Below the pieces are notes generated by a model. It was not told the DNA's origin and made no database searches. It saw only the letters and a list, made by a program, of their open reading frames with translations. A program made the translations under genes and the position numbers. Of a stretch of DNA of 64,000 bases, positions 10,855-21,676 are shown piece by piece. This stretch comes from Anopheles merus. Its lineage: Eukaryota; Arthropoda; Insecta; Diptera; Culicidae. The DNA lies in NCBI RefSeq assembly GCF_017562075.2, contig NC_054081.1, positions 22,379,793 to 22,443,792 of the forward strand, written 5' to 3'. The number at the start of each line of letters is the position of its first letter. Position 1 is the first letter of the stretch.

Positions 10855-11625
10855 ATGAAACAGGTAATATCGGGAAACGATATTCTTACGTACCCAGACT
10901 TCGACAAACCTTTTCTGCTAACAACTGATGCCTCTAACTACACCATAGGCGCCGTGCTCAGTCAAGGTGAAGTGGGGAAGGATAAACCAATACATTTTGC
11001 CTCGCGAACGCTTAACAAAAGAGATGAAAATTTTTCAGAGACTGAAAAAGAGATGTTGGCAATTTATTGGTCGCTGAAAGTTTTTCGTAACTACATCTAC
11101 GGTCAAAAGTTTAAAATCATAACAGACTATCAGCCTCTAACATTTTCACTATCGTCAAAAAACGTCAATACCAAACTAAAGCGCTGGAAATCTTACTCAG
11201 AGGAACACGACTACGAAATGGTGTATACACCTGGTAAAAATAACGTGGTTGCTGACGCACTCAGTCGCGTTCAGATATTTAGCCTAACATCAATTCAGCA
11301 CTCTGCTGAAGAAAACAACTCAGACATGATTGAATGTACAAAAGCTCCTCTTAACGCTTTCAAGCTTCAAATAGTGTTAGAGAAGGATGCTAATGAGGAT
11401 ACTCTAGTTTCCTATCCATTTCCCGGGTTCAAAAAAGTAACAATTAGAATGAACAATTTTACAGAACAATCTCTAACGGATATTATTAGGAAATACTTCA
11501 TTCCTAATAAATTAACCGGTTTGAATTGTTCAGAAGAAATCCTAGGAAAATTTCAAATCATTTTCAAATTATATTCAAGCACAAGAATGTATAAGATACG
11601 TTTCACGTATCAAAAATATTTTTAG
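10855..11625 (+). pseudogene. RNase H domain and pol spacer
   Basis: The frame resumes after stops near 10770-10850. It contains LLTTDASNYTIGAVLSQ (first RNase H Asp in TTDAS), SETEKEMLAIYWSL (catalytic Glu), FKIITDYQPLTF (Asp) and VADALSR (last Asp). This is the usual series for Ty3/gypsy RNase H, which degrades the RNA strand of the RNA:DNA hybrid. About 110 codons of linker follow to the integrase zinc region. The frame is lost at about 11,620, just before the integrase HHCC finger. Confidence 0.85.
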
Positions 11626-11637
11626 GGATATTACAAA

Positions 11638-12697
11638 CACAGAAGAACAAGAGAACATTATACAAGTTGAACACGAAAGGGCCCATCGAGGCATAGAGGA
11701 AAACAAACGTAAAATATTGAGGAAATTTTATTTTCCCAAAATTACACAAAAAACTAGAAATTTCATTAAAGTTTGCGATGCGTGCAATATATGCAAATAT
11801 GATAGGCGCCCATTGAAAGTAGAAATACAGGAAACACCTATACCAAACCATCCTTTTGAGATTTTGCACTTGAACATATACCAGATAGACGGGGAAAGCT
11901 TTCTTTCAAGCGTTGATAAATTTACGAAATTTGGGCGAATGATCCCCATTAAATCAAAAAAACGATTCATATTAGAAAAGCAACAAACGATTACATCATA
12001 TATAATTACGTCTACTGTAGTAACGGATAACGAAAAATCTTTTCTATCAGCAGAAATTCGAGGGATAATGCTAGACCTTAATATAACAGCTTACATCACA
12101 CCAAGTAATAAATCAGAACTTAATGGTCAAGTAGAACGCTTCCATTCTACGATTACCGAAATGTATCGCATACAAAAACGTCTACAACCTAACTACTCAA
12201 CTAAAAGGCGTATGGCGATAGTAGTAGGAAAATACAACGACACTATACATAGTGTAACTAAGAAAATCCCAAAAGAAATCCTTTTAGGAATTTCTCAAAA
12301 TTCAGCATCTATTGAGGAAATTGACGAAGTTAGAAATAGGATTTATGATGAAGTAATCGTACTATTGAAAGAAGCTCAAAGCAAGCAATTAAAAACTCAT
12401 AATAAACTAAGGCAAGTACCTCCGCAGTAAGAAGTAGGGCAAGAAATCTTAGTAAAAGATAAAGTCTTCAAGGGGAAAGAAAAGCCCATATTTAAGAGGA
12501 ATTTCGTGCAAGATGACAAACGTGTCACTGTTCAAAATGAAAATAACTTTAAAGTACACAAAACAAATGTCAAAAATTTAATCATCTCCAAATTACTATG
12601 TAACGATTTTTTTGGATTTAAAGTTGGTTCAGGAGAATCAACACTAGAAGGATGGGGCAGTTACCACGCTATAAATATCTTATTAGTATTTGTATAG
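11638..12697 (+). pseudogene. Integrase with first catalytic Asp replaced by Asn
   Basis: The HHCC zinc finger is visible as HERAHRG...CDACNIC (11,670-11,795). The core domain follows. The first catalytic position reads HLNIYQIDG (~11,868), where the family normally has Asp at the residue that is Asn here. The second Asp is in VVTDNEKSF (~12,020) and the Glu in LNGQVERFHST (~12,120). The open frame stops at 12,430. A readable C-terminal stretch continues in the same direction to 12,697, running through the polypurine tract into the LTR. With the D-to-N change the enzyme should be inactive even apart from the frame breaks. Confidence 0.85.
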
Positions 12698-12893
12698 GTT
12701 ATTATATACATAGATATAGCGTTAAGTAGTATTGCGTTGATAGTGTTAAGTCTAATTAGAAGTATGCGTGAAACACATATGTAATGGATATTTTTGGTAG
12801 AATAAACTCCGTCTGTAAGCAACCTCCGAAGAGAAGCGACTCGACTCGATAACTTGCATAATTTACTCTGCACCACCACGGAAAGATCAGCGT
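12645..12893 (+). repeat. Polypurine tract and probable 3' LTR
   Basis: A purine-rich tract (AGAAGGATGGGG, about 12,646-12,657) directly precedes AGTTACCACG at 12,659. Errantivirus-type LTRs commonly start with AGT rather than TG. The following ~235 bp are AT-rich, contain a GAATAAAC polyadenylation-like signal at about 12,800 and end near GCGTAATTT (~12,893). No second LTR copy is in the window to confirm the ends. Confidence 0.5.
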
Positions 12894-12940
12894 AATTTAC
12901 ACAATATATAAAAAGCTCCTATTCCTTTTTATACAGTTTA

Positions 12941-13445
12941 TACAGATCATCTAGGACCACTACCTTTCCTGCAATCAAAGAAAAAAATTCTACTTGTAGT
13001 CATCAATTAATTTACTAAATTCACAAAACTATACTCAGCCACGGACACAAGTAGTAAAGAAGTATGCAATGCATTAAAACAATATTTTACCTATTACAGT
13101 CGGCCAAAACGACTAGTGAGTGATCGCGTTACGTGTTTTACGTCGAATGAATTAAAAAAAATTCTTGCAAATAATAATATTTGACACATTATTACTGCTG
13201 TTTCTTCTCCTAAAGCAAATGGTCAAGTGGAAAGAATAAATAGAGTAATAAGACAGATTCTAAGCAAAATTTCTGATCTTTTAGATCATGCCGATTGGAG
13301 CTCAAAATTACAAATTGTGGAATATGCATTGAATAACACCGTGCACTCGTCAACAAAAAATGTTCCATCCATTATTTTGTTTGGTGTTGAACAGCGCGGT
13401 ACCGTCATTGATGAGTTGACAGAATATCTCGATGGAAGTATTTAA
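12941..13445 (+). pseudogene. Integrase core fragment of a second gypsy lineage
   Basis: The reading begins TDHLGPLP (first catalytic Asp), with a stop just before FTKFTKLY. It continues with LVSDRVTCFTS (second Asp, ~13,118) and a further stop at about 13,182. It then has SSPKANGQVERINRVI (Glu, ~13,220) and ends LTEYLDGSI at 13,445. This DHLGPL/FTKF style belongs to mdg3- or mag-like gypsy integrases and differs from the 17.6-like element just upstream, so it is an independent fragment. Two in-frame stops and missing N- and C-terminal domains make it a relic. Confidence 0.8.
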
Positions 13446-13682
13446 TACCCTATAAATTTGGAAAACATACGTTCTGAGGCCTCATAACATGAACCTGAAC
13501 CAGTTTTAGGGTCGGTTACACTAGTTAAATGTTATATCAAGAAAGAAAGATGATGGAGATGGTCAGTTTGATATCTATACAAAAGCAATAATAATGTTGA
13601 GTTTCAATTTATTGATCCTATCATATCTTAACATCGTGTATCTTTTGCCTTTTTCATAAATATGTGATTTTTTATTTCATAG

Positions 13683-13880
13683 ATATGACCCAATTTGGCC
13701 TAAGCTCCACTAACTCTCACTGGAGCTATAGCTCAACGGGTCCATACTCACCGTATCTCACTTCGTGCACAACTCCAACTGCTTCCCAGTTTAACAATCC
13801 GTCGCTTGGGTTTACGTGTAGCTCGGGTGAACAGGCTGGTGGACAGGATTTTTCCGCTTCAGCGCGTGACTGCGTTACAA
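13683..13880 (+). CDS. Candidate host exon, Runx/Lozenge-like C-terminal segment
   Basis: A 198-bp open segment lies between a consensus acceptor (pyrimidine-rich tract then CATAG, ending 13,682) and a consensus donor (GTAAGT at 13,881). A branch-like CTTAAC sits ~55 bp upstream. The peptide is compact and biased (HWSYSSTGPYSPYLTS, QFNNPSLGFTCSSGEQ, QDFSASARDCV), unlike any transposon protein here. It resembles, from memory, the Ser/Pro/Tyr-rich region downstream of the Runt domain in insect Runx proteins such as Lozenge, which are DNA-binding transcription factors. The family call is tentative; the exon call rests on splice sites and codon-like sequence. Its length is a multiple of three, with two bases of a split codon at the start and one at the end. 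If correct, much of the surrounding window is intron. Confidence 0.5.
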
Positions 13881-14160
13881 GTAAGTACCTTATATTGATA
13901 AGTGTTGTATGTGCGCTACTCGTATTTAGGTTAAAATATCGAAGCTCTTCTATAGCAATGTTCAGCTAATTTGGCTACATGATCCAAAATGAGCCTATAG
14001 ATGCTCTTTGATGAGCCTATAGAACCAATGCGGCATTACTTTATACGGCATTGTTTTCGTGAATTGTTTCAAATTTTCTAAACTAACTACAATGCAATTC
14101 AATTTAATTTCCAACACGCACATATAACGATTTTGAAAAGGATGTTTGTCTCAATTGCTT
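13881..14160. other. Probable intron, no gene
   Basis: AT-rich DNA follows the donor site of the candidate exon and runs up to the tail of a minus-strand retrotransposon. Nothing else is recognised. Confidence 0.4.
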
Positions 14161-14164
14161 TTTA

Positions 14165-14690
14165 TTATTATTATTATTATTATTTATTTCATATTGTCAG
14201 CCGCCTAGGGTTTCACAATAATATGTCTTACAAACTAAGGAAGAAGGAAGTGTTAAGGATGAGATGTTGATGATAGAGACAAGGACTCAGAAAGACGAGA
14301 GCGAAAACTGGACAAGGGGACGTGGTAGTCGAACAAATCATGAGCTTCATTAAATGCTGCGCAAGCTCTCAAAAATGGATCTCTCTGACCAAAAACAGAA
14401 CGGCGGGAGGGGATAAAAATGGGAGGTCTGTCGCGGAGACGACGAGAAGGGACGTAAATAGGAATGGAGCTGAGGAGCGAAGGAGCATCGATATTGGAAG
14501 TCAGGAGGCTGGCAATGAAGTAAGACTGCGCGTGTGAATGCCGGGATTTGATTTCCATCAAGCCCAACATACGACAGCGGAGAGAATAAGAGGGCACAGG
14601 TGCATTATGTCCGTGCAGAAATCTACGAATAGCGATACGTGTAAACTTCCTCTGCACTCTCTCTAGTCTCTGCATAGCGACACCTCCAGC
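14165..14690 (-). pseudogene. CR1-clade ORF2 C-terminus and 3' tail, 5' truncated
   Basis: On the minus strand the frame 14,675-14,253 reads QRLERVQRKFTRIAIRR, then PSYSLRCRMLGL and PSRRLRDRPP. These are the typical blocks of the C-terminal region after the reverse transcriptase in CR1/T1/Q-type non-LTR elements. The frame is followed by a short 3' UTR and an (AAT)n tail (14,165-14,185 on the plus strand). Truncation at ~14,690 is the usual product of incomplete reverse transcription. It carries no catalytic domain. Confidence 0.82.
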
Positions 14691-14790
14691 CGGGGTCCAC
14701 GGGGGTTTTCAATTCCAAATTTACATTTAACATTCATAATCTATGTTAAGATTCGAAAAAAATCATCAAAGAAACAAGAAGCGCATGTTT

Positions 14791-14999
14791 GCTTCTCTTC
14801 TTCTTTTTTGGCTCAACAACTGTTGTCGGTCAAGGCCTGCCTGTATCACTCGTTGGCTTAGCTTTCAGTGATTTATGGATAACCCCCCATAGCAGGATAG
14901 TCAGTCCTACGTATGGTGGCACGGTCTATTAAGGGCTTGAACCCATGACGGGTAGGTTGTTAAGTCGTACGAGTTGACGACTGTACCACGAGACCGGCC
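14791..14999 (-). mobile_element. tRNA-derived SINE, copy 1
   Basis: On the minus strand it starts with GGCCGGTCTCGTGGTACAGT (A-box-like) and has a B-box-like GGGTTCAAGCC ~65 bp downstream. It ends in an AGAAGAAGAG tail. The RNA polymerase III boxes and ~200-bp length fit a tRNA-derived SINE like the anopheline SINE200. Other copies are at 16.5, 27.1, 27.8, 28.0, 28.2, 29.3, 42.8 and 54.1 kb. Confidence 0.8.
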
Positions 15000-16484
15000 A
15001 TAAAGCCCCGTGGAGAGCAAGGAAATTATTTTTTTCAAATCTTTCCTATTTAGGTAAATGAAAGGAACATCTTTCCAATACAATATTTCAAAAAGTACTG
15101 CTTTGATTTTGAAATTTAATAGTCTTTTGGAAAGGTTATTGAATAACCTTCAAAATGATGCCCTATATATTTTAATTTTTAATTTTTTATGAATGTTTTG
15201 GGAATAACTGTAACAAGAAGTTTAAAATGAATTAAATGTTTGTCTTCAACATGGTAAAAATCACAGAGTTTAGTATATTAATGTTTTCCCTTGTACTACA
15301 CATTATAGAATGACTTATTATAAAGCTTGTGTCCAAAAATCTAGATGCAATTTTCGTAACTTTAGAAGTTACATCACATTTTGTAATTACTTGTTTTCAA
15401 GAAGTATAGGCCATATTACTTCTTCTAAAAGTATTATTCTGGAAGGGATAGTAAAGAACAAAGTTTATTTAAATAGCAGGCATTTATTTGAGTTGTGATT
15501 TTTTAAAACTGCAATTATATTTATAGGAGGGCCAAAATTAAAAAAATCAAGAATAACATTATGAGAGTGAATTATAAATTACAGCTAAGATGTTAACATT
15601 TTTTGTAGCATTTTCATAGTTTCACGACCTGTTATAAACCGTGTAACTAGTGGTACCGCTTTAATGTTAATAACAACTTCGTTCGTTTTTACAGTAATAC
15701 GACTTTGTTTTTGTGATTTGATTTTGCTTTTGATTTTGTTTACAGCTAATTTTTAAGATATATTACTATCTGCAAGGTCTTATAACATGTTAATTACATT
15801 ATAAATTTACTCTCTTATGATTGAAAAAAAAGAATGATACTTAAATTTCAGTTGTAAAATACGTACAGCTAATTTCCGGTACCAGTACAAGTAAAAGAAG
15901 AAAAAGCGTACAGCTGTTAGAAAAGCGTTAATTTATCGAAATGTAGTTAATTATGTGAAATTTCAATAATTTTAAAGGCAAAATAGAATATAATATGCTC
16001 ATTAAATAGGAAATATTCAAATATACTAACAACATTTTATCCCGGTGTTTGTATGGTGTGCTTCCACTGTGCACTGTAGGCTAAATTTCCAATTTGAAAA
16101 ATCCCAATACAACATTGAAAAATGTATGACGAACGTACACGCAGCACCCAATGACAGAACATTCCATTTCCATAGTTATGTTGAAATGTTTTTACGGAAT
16201 TGAATTGTTTGCTTATGGTGTTGAGTTGGCTAGGAAAAATCCTCTAATTCATGAAACGTCTAGGTGTTTCCAGGATCCATTCAGACCTGTCGTTATTGAC
16301 ATCGAAACCATAGCGGAAATTGTATCGAAGTCGATGTTTTGGTCGTTTTGATGTAAAGCATTACAGTGTTCTGCTATGAATAATTGAGTTCTGGTATGTG
16401 TTAATATAAATAAAGCACAATCATTAGAACTCAAGTAAACCAAATTTCATGTACCAATAATCAAAACGATATTTAAAAGAAAAT
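15000..16484. other. AT-rich non-coding DNA
   Basis: No transposon protein or host exon is recognised. The short open frame at 15,310-15,498 has no features I can name. Confidence 0.5.
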
Positions 16485-16693
16485 CTTCTTCTTCTTCTTT
16501 TGGCACAACAACCGTTGTCGGTCAAGGTCTGCCTGTACTCACTGGTGAAGTGAGCTAGGCTTTCTTTGACTTATTGTTACCATAGCAGGATAGTCAATCC
16601 TACACGTATGGGGGCACGGTCTTTTCGGGGCTTGAACCCATGACGGGCATGTTGTTAAGTCGTATGAGTGGACGACTGTACCATCAGACCGGC
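16485..16693 (-). mobile_element. tRNA-derived SINE, copy 2, with target duplication
   Basis: This 209-bp copy of the SINE is flanked by a 14-bp duplication with one mismatch (ATTTAAAAGAAAAT at 16,471-16,484 and ATTTAAATGAAAAT at 16,694-16,707). It has the B-box-like GGGTTCAAGCC and a GAA-rich tail on the minus strand. The preserved duplication makes it one of the younger copies. Confidence 0.88.
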
Positions 16694-16707
16694 ATTTAAA
16701 TGAAAAT

Positions 16708-18240
16708 ATAGTAGAATAAATCTTATCGTACGATTATCGACAAAGAAATTTTATTATTTCTAACGAATGTTCTTATTTTGAAAGCGTGTTTTTTAAAATA
16801 ATCTCCGATGATTTTTTAAATTTGTTTTGCTTGACATTCGCCTCGTCTCCGATAGTTCAATCAAAAATATCTTTTTAAGATACAAAGACAAAAAAGGGTA
16901 AATATACCAATCGTGGAGCAATTTGTAGTGATACCAATGTGTCTTAATACATTTGAAGTGTCATTTAGTTCAACATATAATATTTTAACATTCAGTTTTT
17001 CCGCGAGTTATGCGAAATATGCGTTCCGAAGACATTCGTGTCATTCGGATTGTTGCGTAAATGTGCGTCCATACTAGTAATGGAAATAGCTCCTAAAATT
17101 GTTGAATGAAACGAACCTGTCAATCTGGAGTAAAAGAACGGAACGCGGAACGCAGATTCTATTCTGCCATGGTTACGCTTTTTTTTCTTGCTCACTTTGT
17201 ATATGATCATCTTGAAAGTATCCACTCAATATAGTGTAATATCTTTTATAGGCAATAATCACTCCGTTTCAATTCAAACAAAGCTAAGTAATAGTTTATT
17301 GAAAGTGTAAAACTATTCTACTTCTAAAAAACGTAATACCGCTACAAAGAACATTTTTAATATAAAGGTCCAGAACATTAAAAGGTAAAGAACATCAAAG
17401 ACATTAAAATTGGTTACCCGTCGCTACAACCGCTTTGCGGTCTTGGCTTAAAAGACATTAAAAGGTCAAGGTTAAAAGGACGTTTGATTTTTTTTGTTTT
17501 TAACTAAAATTGATCTTTTTTTCTGCGGTATACTGTTAAATAAAGAAGTAAATCAGATATATTGTGCTATGTAAATGCGTTTTAATGATAAGTAAAATAA
17601 CCAAAAAGTTTAATCGGATTGTTCATAAAATTACACTGCCTGATTGAATTATTAGTTCTTAACAGAAGCAAATAGCATCTTCCAACATCGGTCTATAAAA
17701 AACGCATAGAGTGTTAAGCTGTTTCTGTTGGGTTGACATTATATTGTATGGTGCACTATCGGAGTGTCTAATTGACGGGTAGTGCACTTTAATTGTTCAT
17801 AAGAATAGCGTTGTTCCACGGGCCAATAAACGGTGTTTAACAAAGATATTACAGAAGGATAAACTTGTCGTTCATCTGAAGTATTTAGCTGCTCTAAGAA
17901 GATCTCATGTACAAATGCGTTTATTGAAGATGCATGAGCTTAGCATCCAACACAAAGCAATTCATTGATTGCCACAATCCAGTCCAGATAACGCAGTAAT
18001 ACCAATAAGATATAGATGACAAAAGAGAAGCAATTCATTCATTGCGTTTACCACTAGCGCAGGATTCTCTCTTAAAATTTTGATGATTAAATTCTCACCT
18101 CACCAAAAATTTCTATCCTTTTCTGGCTTCATGGCGCAGGTGTTTAACCGTTATCTCTGTGATTGAGAGGATATGGCTTGCGCTATTAACAACCACACAG
18201 ACAGAATAAGTATGTTTATCCATACTAGAAACCAGCAAAA
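16708..18240. other. AT-rich non-coding DNA
   Basis: No gene or element is recognised. The short open frame on the minus strand at 16,992-17,225 has nothing to support it. Confidence 0.45.
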
Positions 18241-18266
18241 GAAAAGAGAACGATGTTCTTTACCGG

Positions 18267-18590
18267 GTCGAAAAGAACACTGAGAGAAACAGGTTCAAAT
18301 TTCACATTATCAAGCTTTTCAGACTGGATCGAGAAGAACGCTTAGAGAAACAGGTTTATACTGCACCTGGTACAAGTTTTAAATTTTAAATTTTAAAGCA
18401 AATCGGCTCATCAAATCAAAGAGAGTAGAATGTCGATCGCTCTAGGCCGGATCGCAGAGAGCACTGAGAGCATCCGGTTCAGCATAGAACGCAGAGAACA
18501 CTGAGAGCATCCGATTCAGATCGTATCAATAAGATCGTTGATAGCAGCCGGTTCAGGTCGGATCACAAAGAACGGTGGCAGTAACGATTC
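18267..18590. repeat. Degenerate direct repeats (AGAACACTGAGAG-type)
   Basis: Five imperfect units share the theme GATCG-AGAGAACACTGAGAG--(A/T)CCGGTTCA. They start near 18,267, 18,324, 18,447, 18,483 and 18,520. Spacing is irregular, so this is an old, diverged tandem array and not a regular satellite. Confidence 0.55.
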
Positions 18591-19440
18591 CGTTTGAACC
18601 AGCTTAGGTTAAAAATAAGCATTGTTGCTACGGATGTAGCTATCTATTTATAATGAGTAGCTTGGTTTTTAGAACTGGATTTGTGTATTTTATATTAATT
18701 AGCGCAGTTTAAAAATTCGTCTGTTCTTTCTGGCTAAACTTTTGCTACTGGCCTAACTTTCTCGATGGCGCCTATTTCCCGAACAGCTGATCGGTCTTGA
18801 CCGCATTTAACCCCGTTTCGCGACCGCTGCCGAACATTTTTAGCCTAATTGGCCCTAATTTTAATAAGCTAGCTGTTTCGCCTTAAGGGTTATCCTTCTG
18901 TCCTTGTCTGTCTGACAACACTGTTGTGTCTCTAGCGGTGGACTGTAACTTGAGAGGGTGGGGTAGTAGTTTTCTTTCACCATAAATCGTTGATGTCTTG
19001 AATCTTTCTTCGTTGATGTCGCATGCAAGACTAAAGTTCATTTATTATCACTTCAATGTGTGCGTGTCGCACTCCGAATTCTACTGTCAAAAAATATGCA
19101 AACCCAAGCGACAAACCCAATCCCTGTGACATTTGTCAGTTTGCCCAAGCAGCAAATGCAATGCGCAACTCGCACAACAAACACCATCTGGTGTATTTGC
19201 CACATCTATTCGAGCTGTCCTTGACAGCTCGTTGTTCTTATCAACACTCGCTTGGTTAATCCACACGAGGTCGATATCGTGCCAACAAGCATCGTGGTCC
19301 GGATGATTGCATGCTGGAACGGATCGCACCAGGCAGGTTCGGAACGCAACGTGCATCACTTTTCACGTGCATCACTATGCAATTTCACGCTGTTAAGCGT
19401 TAACATGGCTGACACAATTCATGCATAAATTTATATATCA
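18591..19440. other. No recognisable gene
   Basis: This stretch is moderately GC-rich. Short open frames at 19,056-19,259 and 19,087-19,359 have no recognised similarity. An LTR is possible but unsupported. Confidence 0.4.
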
Positions 19441-19443
19441 ACT

Positions 19444-19990
19444 TTATACGGTATAGTGCGATGATGTTTGGTAACATGCCAAGTAGTTCACGCATCGCGT
19501 GAAAATATTCACCGTGAAACAAATATTCACGGCACAACAATATTTGGAAAATTTTCCCAGAGCGTTTTCATCCTCCGTTCTAACGGTCCAAGACTCGTGT
19601 CGATAGAGAACCTCCGGACGAATCAATGTGAGATATATCTCACATTTCGTGTTGGCTCGAAGTCTTCTGGATCTCAGCAGCCTGTAAAGCCCCTAATATG
19701 CCCGATGTCCCAGAACAATTCATATTGGGACTTCGCTGCTGATGTCGTTGTCCAAAGTAACGACCATCCTAAGATAACAATCTGTACTACCTCGAGATAG
19801 ACGCCGTCAACTAATACACTGCTTCCCAGATGGTCTGAGTCTCCGGCAGGCAGGTACTTTGTCTTCGCCGAATTGATTCTCAATCCAATTCTTGCTGCTT
19901 CGCATTTGAAGAATTACCTCGTTCCGAAGGACTACGCTGGTTTTATCTCGTTCTGGCTCGCTGCAGGACTCTAAAAGGCCAGTGAGCGTA
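19444..19990 (-). pseudogene. RTE-like non-LTR reverse transcriptase, C-terminal part, inverted
   Basis: On the minus strand the sequence reads ARIGLRINSAKTKYLPAG, then SDHLGSSVLVDG, and further on IRPEVLYRHESWTVRTED. These are the thumb and post-RT blocks of APE-type non-LTR elements (RTE-like; such copies are often mislabelled craniofacial development protein 2 in insect genomes). Frames change several times. It lies head-to-head with the plus-strand endonuclease start at 20.1 kb and supplies the part missing from the 24.8-26.5 kb fragment, suggesting one element broken and partly inverted. Confidence 0.7.
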
Positions 19991-20099
19991 CGCCCTACGA
20001 CGATACTAGGGGAGAGGCCTTGCAAGCTACCCTCGTAAAATAACCAAATGCAACGAACAATCAACAAGAAGAAGAACTGTATAGGATCAATCGTTCCAG

Positions 20100-20232
20100 A
20101 CCCACACAAGGGAAAAGGACCTATGAGGAAGCTCGGGACATGGAACTGCAAAACACTCTCGTCGGATGTAAAGACCCGAATAGCTTTCCATGAGGTCTGG
20201 GCTCGCGGATTCGAAATAGTAGCACATCAGTC
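20100..20232 (+). pseudogene. RTE-like endonuclease N-terminus
   Basis: RKLGTWNCKTLSSDVKTR and FEIVAHQ match the opening of the apurinic-type endonuclease of RTE-like elements (WN-RTL with the metal-binding Asn). The frame stops at about 20,245, where the CR1 element begins. The next part of this endonuclease (VHSPH...EKEAFYTQFE) appears at about 24,790, beyond the CR1 element. About 90-100 residues that should lie between the two are missing. Confidence 0.65.
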
Positions 20233-20382
20233 GTTTGACGTTTAACGTAAAAGTCGCTTTCGCAAATCGCTCAGTATATTTTCTTTAAAATCGCGCTGTT
20301 TATCACACTATTTTTCGGTTTCTGTATAATCACAGTATTGTAGAACATCGTTCGTATATCGTGCAATAGTGCGTTTATCTCT

Positions 20383-21503
20383 GTGACCCTCGCGCATATT
20401 TCGCAAAAACTCGCGCATATTTCGCATTTCGGATCGCGTCTGAGTTCGCGCGCCCTGACCACCATCGCTCTTGTTGCTGCAACGACAACCTGCACCGTTT
20501 CCCGTAGAATGGCCCGTATTTGCAACCCCTGCACTATGGAAATTGCGGAGGCATCTATCAGCTGCTGCCTGTGCGACTCTCCATTTCATCCGCGCTGCAC
20601 TTCGGTTCCCGCTGATCTGTTCCTGCGCATGCGGAATATAAACAATTACACTGGTGCTGTATTGGCTGCAACAACGTATTTATGAATCCGCGCATCAACT
20701 TCGTGAAAGACGCAGCCATGCAATCTGGCTTCTAGGCGGCAATAACAACAGTAGCCGAAAGCATCAAGACCGTTATGGAGTCATTGACTAACGAAATTAA
20801 AACTGGGTTTGCACGGATGAGCCAACTTGACCTAAAAACTCCACGTAGCAGTCACCCTCCCGCAAAAATTCATCGCATAAATCCATCCAAACGTTTGTTT
20901 TCCGATGCCACTTAGGACAATCACGCATTGTTTACATTCGGTGCTACGAACAATCAAAGAAATAGCCAAAATAACAATACGAAGCGAATTGACGATATTC
21001 AACGCAAAACTCATGCACCACCTGTGATAACTGGCACAAAAAAAGATACAGCATCTTTTCCGATCATAATAGCTCCCGCTCATCCAACGGTGCAAAAATG
21101 CGCGCTGTATATTTCCCGGCTCTCTCCCGATACAACCAGTGACCAAATTGTACAAATGGTCAAACAAGCTTTATCCATTGACGATGCTACAGCATACTGT
21201 CTTATTCGCCAGGGTACAAATACGGCTACACTCTCATTCCTGTCGTTTAAAGTGTTAGTGCCTTTATCACTACGTGACAAGGCTCTTTCCCCTGACACCT
21301 GGCCTCTTGGCCTATCAGTACGTGAATTCATTGACTACCGAACTCAACAGCCGAGTGCAAATTTCCGTATACAACCGCCAATGGGTCTCTCCACCCCTAC
21401 AACTTTGCCTACGGTGCTAAATATTCGGTCACCGCCACTGCTCGATCACACAATTTTATCGGCACACACTCCACGCACATCACCAACACCGCAAACCCAC
21501 TAA
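20383..21503 (+). pseudogene. CR1 ORF1 protein with PHD-like zinc finger
   Basis: The N-terminal part has a cysteine/histidine cluster (CNPCTMEI, CCLCDSPFHPRC). After a frameshift near 20,645 comes HWCCIGCNNVF. Together these form the PHD-like finger typical of CR1-clade ORF1 proteins, which bind element RNA. In-frame stops follow at about 20,732 and 20,912. The last open segment (20,928-21,503) reads KCALYISRLSPDTTSDQIVQMV and VPLSLRDKALSPDTWPLGLSVREF, an RNA-binding-like domain also seen in the second CR1 copy at ~30.1 kb. The tail is Pro/Thr-rich. Confidence 0.7.
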
Positions 21504-21676
21504 TATTCACCGGTATTCATTCCACGCACATCGCGCACACTTACAGTCACACAAATTATCCTGACACGATTCAAGAAACGAAGAACACCGGCGCTGAAAC
21601 AACGTTAGTAAATAATGATTGCACTTACCAGACGATTGTTTTTCCTACAACAAACAATATTTTTTCTACTGAGGCA

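Larger units (their letters stand above)
9002..12893 (+). mobile_element. 5'-truncated Ty3/gypsy LTR retrotransposon (17.6/297/gypsy-like)
   Basis: The order on the plus strand is gag C-terminus and protease, reverse transcriptase, RNase H, integrase, polypurine tract, 3' LTR. This is the Ty3/gypsy order. The retained RT and integrase words resemble the insect 17.6/297/gypsy (Errantivirus-like) group. No 5' LTR, most of gag, and no envelope-like frame are seen. Several frameshifts and stops show it is an old, inactive copy. Confidence 0.8.

Noticed and set aside
12430..12697. Envelope gene of an endogenous retrovirus-like element
   Set aside because: Only ~200 bp separate the integrase region from the polypurine tract, and no signal peptide, membrane segment or furin-like site is visible.
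14850..14999. tRNA gene (B-box-like GGGTTCAAGCC and A-box-like start)
   Set aside because: No cloverleaf or anticodon arm of proper length forms. The sequence recurs in about nine dispersed copies with a GAA tail, so it is a SINE.
18267..18590. CRISPR-like repeat-spacer array
   Set aside because: Units are imperfect and irregularly spaced, spacers are not of constant length, and the context is eukaryotic.
20928..21503. Independent host RNA-binding protein
   Set aside because: The same block occurs in a second CR1 copy at ~30.1 kb, directly upstream of ORF2 in both, so it is the ORF1 C-terminus.
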